Assembly (NCBI GenBank): GCA_017964325.1
Contig: JAGCSE010000332.1
Coordinates: 1-14,064 of the forward strand
Reading direction: 5' to 3'
Source of the DNA: Victivallales bacterium
GTDB lineage: Bacteria > Verrucomicrobiota > Lentisphaeria > Oligosphaerales > Oligosphaeraceae
DNA: 14,064 bases
Shown here piece by piece: positions 13,927-14,064 of the stretch. The notes beneath the pieces are model-generated. The model searched no databases, was not told the origin of the DNA, and saw nothing but the letters and a program-made list of their open reading frames with translations. Every line of letters starts with the position of its first letter. Position 1 is the stretch's first letter. The position numbers were made by a program, and so were the translations under genes.

Positions 13927-14064
13927 GATGCTATGTTAGGATTGTCGGCACCCAGCGACAAGGCCGCCAATCGTCTGGCAGAAAGAAAAAGGAAAGTTAA
14001 ATTGAATGGCGGTATCGCCTTGATAACCGGTCAAGGCAACCAAAGTCTAACTTATCAGAAGGAA

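Larger units (their letters stand above)
13776..14064. other. Leader region with tandem repeat and small hairpins, no gene seen
   Basis: Nothing protein-coding is supported in the last 289 bases. The stretch holds a candidate promoter for the propeller gene (13814-13841), a 26-bp tandem repeat (13875-13926) and a 7-bp stem-loop, GCCTTGA/TCAAGGC (14017-14023 and 14031-14037) with loop TAACCGG. The stem-loop is followed by a segment ending in AGAAGGAA at the window edge, which could be a ribosome site for a plus-strand gene beyond it. Confidence 0.6.

Noticed and set aside
13776..13970. N-terminal extension of the propeller protein by 65 residues
   Set aside because: It would cross the candidate promoter and the tandem repeat, and the internal ATG at 13775 has a far better ribosome site.
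13931..14064. Possible integron attC site, suggested by GTTAGG and GTCTAAC near the window end
   Set aside because: The two core-like sequences are in the wrong order and orientation for an attC site, and no integrase or cassette structure is visible.

Overview
The window is 14 kb of ordinary bacterial chromosome. It is dense and mid-GC, with standard sigma-70-type promoters and Shine-Dalgarno sites. No RNA gene, CRISPR array or complete insertion sequence was seen. The gene set suggests a Gram-negative carbohydrate degrader of the Planctomycetes-Verrucomicrobia-Lentisphaerota group, most like a gut Lentisphaerota (Victivallis-like). The pointers are secreted multi-domain glycoside hydrolases, an UlaG-like metallo-beta-lactamase, a PAF-acetylesterase-type SGNH domain and a remnant of the AAA-ATPase-like family. 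This placement is inferred from protein character, not proven.

Left part (1-3.4 kb): a run of seven-base repeats leads into a 3'-truncated AAA-ATPase-like gene. Next comes dacA on the minus strand, a D-Ala-D-Ala carboxypeptidase with two N-terminal SH3 domains. A divergent two-gene operon on the plus strand follows: tsaB (tRNA t6A modification) and a YbaK-type aminoacyl-tRNA deacylase, both translation-quality genes. A convergent GNAT acetyltransferase with a near-consensus promoter closes this block.

Middle (3.4-4.6 kb): a very AT-rich, hairpin-containing leader precedes a RhuM-type protein whose C-terminus carries one phospholipase-D-like motif. It reads as an accessory, probably transferred gene.

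Right part (4.6-14 kb): a carbohydrate-active block. A minus-strand pair, probably an operon, runs from about 11.13 kb down to 4.58 kb. Its first gene is a 1123-residue exported fusion with an N-terminal hexosaminidase-like accessory domain, a GH13 alpha-amylase-type domain, an UlaG-like metallo-beta-lactamase and an SGNH acylhydrolase in one frame. The second is a 1040-residue exported clan GH-A glycosidase with a carbohydrate-binding module. Divergent from the pair is a cytoplasmic glycerophosphodiester phosphodiesterase-like gene. Convergent to that is a cytoplasmic beta-propeller protein resembling GH43-type enzymes. The window ends in a leader with a 26-bp tandem repeat and small hairpins.

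The most notable object is the exported GH13-MBL-SGNH fusion, whose three catalytic domains all keep most of their active-site motifs. It sits beside an exported GH-A enzyme that I cannot assign to a family.
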